This document shows positions 60,844 through 64,000 of a stretch of DNA of 64,000 bases, piece by piece; within the stretch, counting starts at the first letter, position 1; each line of letters begins with the position of its first letter. The position numbers and the translations under genes are program-made. The stretch is from Bemisia tabaci (lineage: Eukaryota > Arthropoda > Insecta > Hemiptera > Aleyrodidae). The stretch is taken from the NCBI RefSeq assembly GCF_918797505.1, contig NC_092795.1, forward strand, positions 22,989,131 through 23,053,130, given 5' to 3'. Below the pieces are notes generated by a model. It was not told where the DNA came from. It saw nothing but the letters and a program-made list of their open reading frames with translations, and searched no databases.

Positions 60844-61335
60844 CGACAGCGTAAGTCCGCAATCGCATATTTCGTTTGCGGTGTCTGAAAATCTCCGCCT
60901 CTGTGTTATTTTTTAGAGGAGAACAAATTGACATCATTCCTAGAAGTTTTTGCAGAATTTTTTTCCCACAGAGAGGGAAAATCACGACAGTTTTAAAGAA
61001 TTGCCGCTGAGTAGTTTTCCGTTTGAAAAATTAAGTATATGACAGGAAGTCTGCGACGCACAGTAAAACGAGTCAAGCAGAGAGGTCGGACATGAAATTT
61101 TTGACTAAAACTGCAAATTTTTGTGTTTATATCGTCACATTTCAAACTTTAAGGGGTGTTTTTTGAAGAAAAGCTCCTAAATAAACCAATGGAACCACTT
61201 TTAGAACTTCAAAGTTTTGTATAAACGGAGTTATGAGCGTTTAAAGTTTCCAAATTTTGTCCGACCTCTCCTTTTGACTCGATCCACTGTGCGACGTCGC
61301 AAACCAAGTTATATGATTGCCGACTTACACCGTCG
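60844..61335. mobile_element. family D foldback element containing a family C insertion
   Basis: Outer arms CGACAGCGTAAGTCCGCAAT and GCCGACTTACACCGTCG. The interior shares GACAGGAAGTCTGCGACG with 17032-17288, but is split there by the 233-bp family-C element. Confidence 0.6.
61059..61291. mobile_element. family C Transib-like MITE nested in family D, TSD CGACG
   Basis: A 233-bp element beginning CACAGTAAAACGAGTC and ending GACTCGATCCACTGTG, flanked by CGACG at 61054-61058 and 61292-61296. The unoccupied target is visible in the family-D copy at 17243-17247, where CTGCGACGTCGC is uninterrupted. It lies in the second HGSNAT intron. Confidence 0.75.
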
Positions 61336-61426
61336 AATTTCATTTTTCCCGTGCTCATGAATTTGAAATCGCCATTCTCCCTCATCGATCACGGCCCCTC
61401 GCCTCAACTTCACTTTCGGCTTGCAG

Positions 61427-61545
61427 GTTGCTGCACTGCGAGTTCTCATCTCCGGATTTGGGCGAGTTCGGCGTCTACGACGTCCTGGTGACCGAGGACA
61501 GATGTCACGTCCACACGGCCAAGACCCCCGTCAACATTTACGCAC
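61427..61545 (+). CDS. HGSNAT: HGSNAT exon 3 (end of lumenal domain, before first membrane span)
   Basis: The first base completes the split Arg codon, then 39 codons follow, including LLHCEF and LGEFGVYDVLV. This CxF...GEFGxYxxLV pattern is typical of the end of the HGSNAT N-terminal lumenal domain, just before its first transmembrane helix. The acceptor is GGCTTGCAG and the donor is a perfect GCAC|GTAAGT, leaving phase 1. No further plus-strand exon is recognisable to the window edge, so the catalytic membrane part must lie beyond 64000. The intron then contains an antisense coding region (62772-64000). The three exons are consistent in frame, with no stops, so a decayed pseudogene is unlikely. 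Confidence 0.8.
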
Positions 61546-61817
61546 GTAAGTATACTGACCTAGAACCACTCGCCTCCCTCCTTCCTCCGGGTTCCGTATC
61601 CCTCCCCCGCACGGATGAGCCGCGGTGCGGCGTCATCGTCTTGATCCTCAACCCAGTAGCCCGATTTATTGCCCTCGGTGCGAGCCGCGTTCCCGAAACC
61701 GCGTAACTAGCAAGGGAACGGTGGATGGGATAAGTGGTTTCGGCGGCTCGGATAAAAAGCCGAGCAACAGCTGCCAAGCGTCTGCGGGAAGAAGGTTAAC
61801 GGCGATAAACCGATGCT

Positions 61818-61936
61818 CTGCCGTGATAGCTGAGAGAGCAGTAAGTGCATGCTGGGATGAGCCCTAAGACACATAAAAACATGTACTAAGCATGGCTCAT
61901 ACAGAAATGCACTTACTGCTCACTTCGCTATCACAG
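61818..61936. mobile_element. family H short foldback, 119 bp
   Basis: CTGCCGTGATAGCTGAGAGA with GCAGTAAGTGCAT pairs with ATGCACTTACTGCTCAC and TTCGCTATCACAG. It lies 270 bp after HGSNAT exon 3. Confidence 0.5.
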
Positions 61937-62261
61937 GAGTGCCTTCTCTCGTGAAACCTTGGTTTTCGTACTCTGTTCTATATTGAGGTGAATCTACATC
62001 GGAGGCAAACAAGCATAGATTCGAGACATTGGACAAATTTTACTAAAGTACTCGTTTCAGCTTAAATTTGTTTAAAGTCATTTTTGCATCAGATTAGTCG
62101 AATCGAACACATTTCCAAGTCTTCCTCTGGAAAAAATCGGTGCAATTTCAAAAAAGTAACTAAATGACATGTAGCTTTCCAACCCTTGACTCAGATCCAG
62201 AAATAACAATTACCGCAAGAAAAAATTCAAAGAAGAAACCTCGTAAATACATTTTGATAAT

Positions 62262-62512
62262 CTGCCATGCTGAGGAACGACACCTACGAATATTCGAATT
62301 TTGCCAAATGCACTGTTAGAAAACACTAATTCTTGAGAAAAATTATGAATATTCTTCATTGAAATTTTCCGATACTTAAGATCAAATTACGAAAAAAATT
62401 ATCCAAAAATTTGGAAAAAAATTCTAACAAATTTTCCCAATGATTGGTGGTTTGCCAAAAGTAGTTCAGCAACGCCTGAGGGCTTATACGGTGTTTTTCC
62501 TTGGTATGACAG
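62262..62512. mobile_element. family B MITE
   Basis: CTGCCATGCTGAGGAACGAC ... TTTTTCCTTGGTATGACAG, with GGCTTATACGGTG in the right arm. Confidence 0.52.
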
Positions 62513-62637
62513 TAATCCAACCTAAATTATGACAGGAAATCCAGCGGAATTAATAAATCCCAAGAGCAACAGCGGCACCCTCAGATTTCCGTAAATTTTA
62601 AAATGAAAAACTTCCCGGGAACATTTTTTTTTTCGTT

Positions 62638-62643
62638 TTTATT
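62638..62643 (-). promoter_or_regulatory. poly(A) signal AATAAA of the antisense gene
   Basis: AATAAA on the minus strand (TTTATT on plus) lies about 130 nt downstream of the stop codon of the 62772-64000 reading frame, a normal spacing for a short 3' UTR. Confidence 0.45.
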
Positions 62644-62771
62644 TTAAACCTCGTATACATAAAAAATCATAATGAACTCGATGATATTAATGCTCCTACC
62701 ATGAGCAAATCAAAACGAATAACTTGGAAGTTTGGTTACAACTGGCACAAGCCCAAACACGCACTCGACCA

Positions 62772-64000
62772 CTACGCCTTGCCCCGCACTACCTCCAGGT
62801 CACTGATGACCTCCTCGATAATTCGACTCATCAATGTCTTGCACGACTTGCAATGACGGATATGATCGTAAACGCCGTACACCCGTTCAAAAAACTCCAT
62901 CACGATATCCGCATTGACTGCCACCACATTCTCTCCATCACTGCGGAACCGTCGTGATATCTTCGACTCAACCGAGCAGTCCGATAATTCCGATTGCTTG
63001 CGCCTGCTATTATGCCCGGTGAACAAGCTTCGTCGCAGCTTTTCGTCCCTCCGTCTATCCCGGCACAACGGTCGGAAACACTCGGGCTCCGGTCGCTCAG
63101 TCGGTCTTTGGCGACGAGGGCACTTGCAGTCCTCCTTCAGGGAGTCGCGTAGGAGGGTCAGTTGCTTTTCCAGACTTTCGTGGCCTCGGATCGGCACGGC
63201 CTTGATATCGGAACAAGAGTATTTCCTGTCGTGAGACTCCCATGAGCTGACGGAGTCGCCAGGCACTTTCATTCTGGAACTCATTACCGTTTGGTCCGAC
63301 TTCTTACACCCTCTGCCTCGGGTATTTCCCTCGCGGCTGCTTGAAATACTACAGCAACGGTCCGCACCAGCCCTGACTCGCGCGCACTTTTCGTTCCTCC
63401 TGGAGAATATCTCACTCGCCGACCTCCGAATCTCCTTGACGAAAGTCTCGCATCTTCTCAGCTTCGTCTCTGGCGGGGACTCGAACTCGATGGTCCTGAA
63501 ATCACTGTCGCAAGAATCAAATAAAGCTATAGTAGGAGGTTTTTTGCCCCATCCTCCAGCTCCAGCGTTTTCTTCCAGGGGTTTCTCTGCCGCTAGCTTG
63601 TTTCTGTTCAACTCGTGGGTTGAGTGATTTTCGGGCGCAGAGCCACTTCTGCCCCTCACCCTAGCGCTTCCAACTACCGCAGATGCTCTACGATTAGCCG
63701 ATACTGTTTTACTCCGTTCGATCTCCGCGCACGATTGATTGAACGCGCATTCGACCTCGATATGGTAGGCCAGATCGGACTCAGCGGTAGGGATATCGTA
63801 GAAGATCTCCGACCCTGTAGAGAGGTAGGAGGTGGACCTAGAATTCACTTTGTTAGGTGACAGTACTTTTCTCAGACTACTAAACCAAGGTTTTGTCGAC
63901 GACGTGACGTCAACTTTAGAATCGAGTTGGGTGTATTCCGTGGTGCGTTGTTCCACCTCCGAGGAATCGCTGTTCAAAAGGTCCTGATCGTCCGTTGTCT
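62772..64000 (-). CDS. unrecognised Ser/Arg/Lys-rich protein, 5' end beyond window
   Basis: An uninterrupted minus-strand frame of 408 codons runs from the window edge to a TAG stop at 62772-62774. There is no ATG near its apparent start: the frame stays open through TTDDQDLLNSDSSEVEQ, so the 5' part, or an upstream exon, lies beyond 64000. Most of the protein is polar and probably disordered, with many Ser, Arg, Lys and Glu residues. Scattered segments look more conserved: KPWFSSLRKVLSP near the start, TKLRRCETFVKEIRRSASEI in the middle, and a probably helical C-terminus with MEFFERVYGVYDHIRHCKSC, a possible C-x2-C metal or disulfide site. I recognise no family. Codon and GC content are higher than the flanks, which supports real coding. 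An AATAAA signal on this strand lies at 62638-62643, about 130 nt after the stop. The gene is antisense to, and nested in, the presumed third HGSNAT intron. Confidence 0.72.
   Translation of the reverse strand, partial: TTDDQDLLNSDSSEVEQRTTEYTQLDSKVDVTSSTKPWFSSLRKVLSPNKVNSRSTSYLSTGSEIFYDIPTAESDLAYHIEVECAFNQSCAEIERSKTVSANRRASAVVGSARVRGRSGSAPENHSTHELNRNKLAAEKPLEENAGAGGWGKKPPTIALFDSCDSDFRTIEFESPPETKLRRCETFVKEIRRSASEIFSRRNEKCARVRAGADRCCSISSSREGNTRGRGCKKSDQTVMSSRMKVPGDSVSSWESHDRKYSCSDIKAVPIRGHESLEKQLTLLRDSLKEDCKCPRRQRPTERPEPECFRPLCRDRRRDEKLRRSLFTGHNSRRKQSELSDCSVESKISRRFRSDGENVVAVNADIVMEFFERVYGVYDHIRHCKSCKTLMSRIIEEVISDLEVVRGKA

Overview
The window looks like a stretch of an insect nuclear genome. 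It has AT-rich background, large introns, GT-AG splice sites, AATAAA signals, no operons, and many short inverted-repeat transposons. The repeat types and a lysosomal-enzyme gene with multi-kilobase introns suggest a hemipteran, and the style resembles the whitefly Bemisia tabaci. That species guess is from memory and inference and is not proven by anything in the window.

Genes. Only the right quarter is clearly genic. Three plus-strand exons (51690-51836, 58980-59107, 61427-61545) join in frame into about 131 residues. These match the N-terminal lumenal part of heparan-alpha-glucosaminide N-acetyltransferase (HGSNAT), the lysosomal membrane enzyme of heparan sulfate breakdown. The gene continues past the right edge. 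On the opposite strand, 62772-64000 holds a long, unbroken, unrecognised coding region that is open at the window edge and lies inside the presumed third HGSNAT intron. A small gene at about 9463-10047 has a TATA box, first ATG, signal peptide and poly(A) signal, and encodes an 83-residue basic secreted peptide. An 831-bp transposon at 36402-37232 carries a short acidic reading frame. Three 3' ends of one non-LTR retrotransposon are present; the clearest encodes the C-terminal zinc-knuckle end of its reverse transcriptase protein.

Promoter candidates. Two plus-strand sites combine a TCAGT initiator with a GTAAGT donor 44-90 nt downstream (16900-16989 and 23588-23631). They could be untranslated first exons of HGSNAT or of an unseen transcript. 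A CpG-rich block at 49560-50060 is the closest candidate upstream of the HGSNAT start codon.

Repeats. The remaining sequence is mostly a palimpsest of short foldback elements, labelled here by family. A: GGACGTATTT ends, 4-bp target duplication. B: CTGCCGTGCTAAGG ends, TA. C: CACAGTG ends with 5-bp GC-rich duplication, Transib-like. D: CGACGGTG ends. E: GGACTGCATTTTGCAA ends. F: TCGTCGTTCCCCTC ends. G: GGGCTTGGAGAACAAGG ends. H: CCGTGATAGCGAAG ends. K: CACTGGAAAAAA ends, TA. Several are nested in one another (C in D, F in C, E in F, a TA-type element in A, a 2.2-kb foldback in B), so relative ages can be read. Also present are a near-perfect 805-bp palindrome, a probable non-autonomous Helitron, several medium-period tandem repeats and simple repeats. 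No CRISPR, rRNA or convincing functional tRNA was seen.
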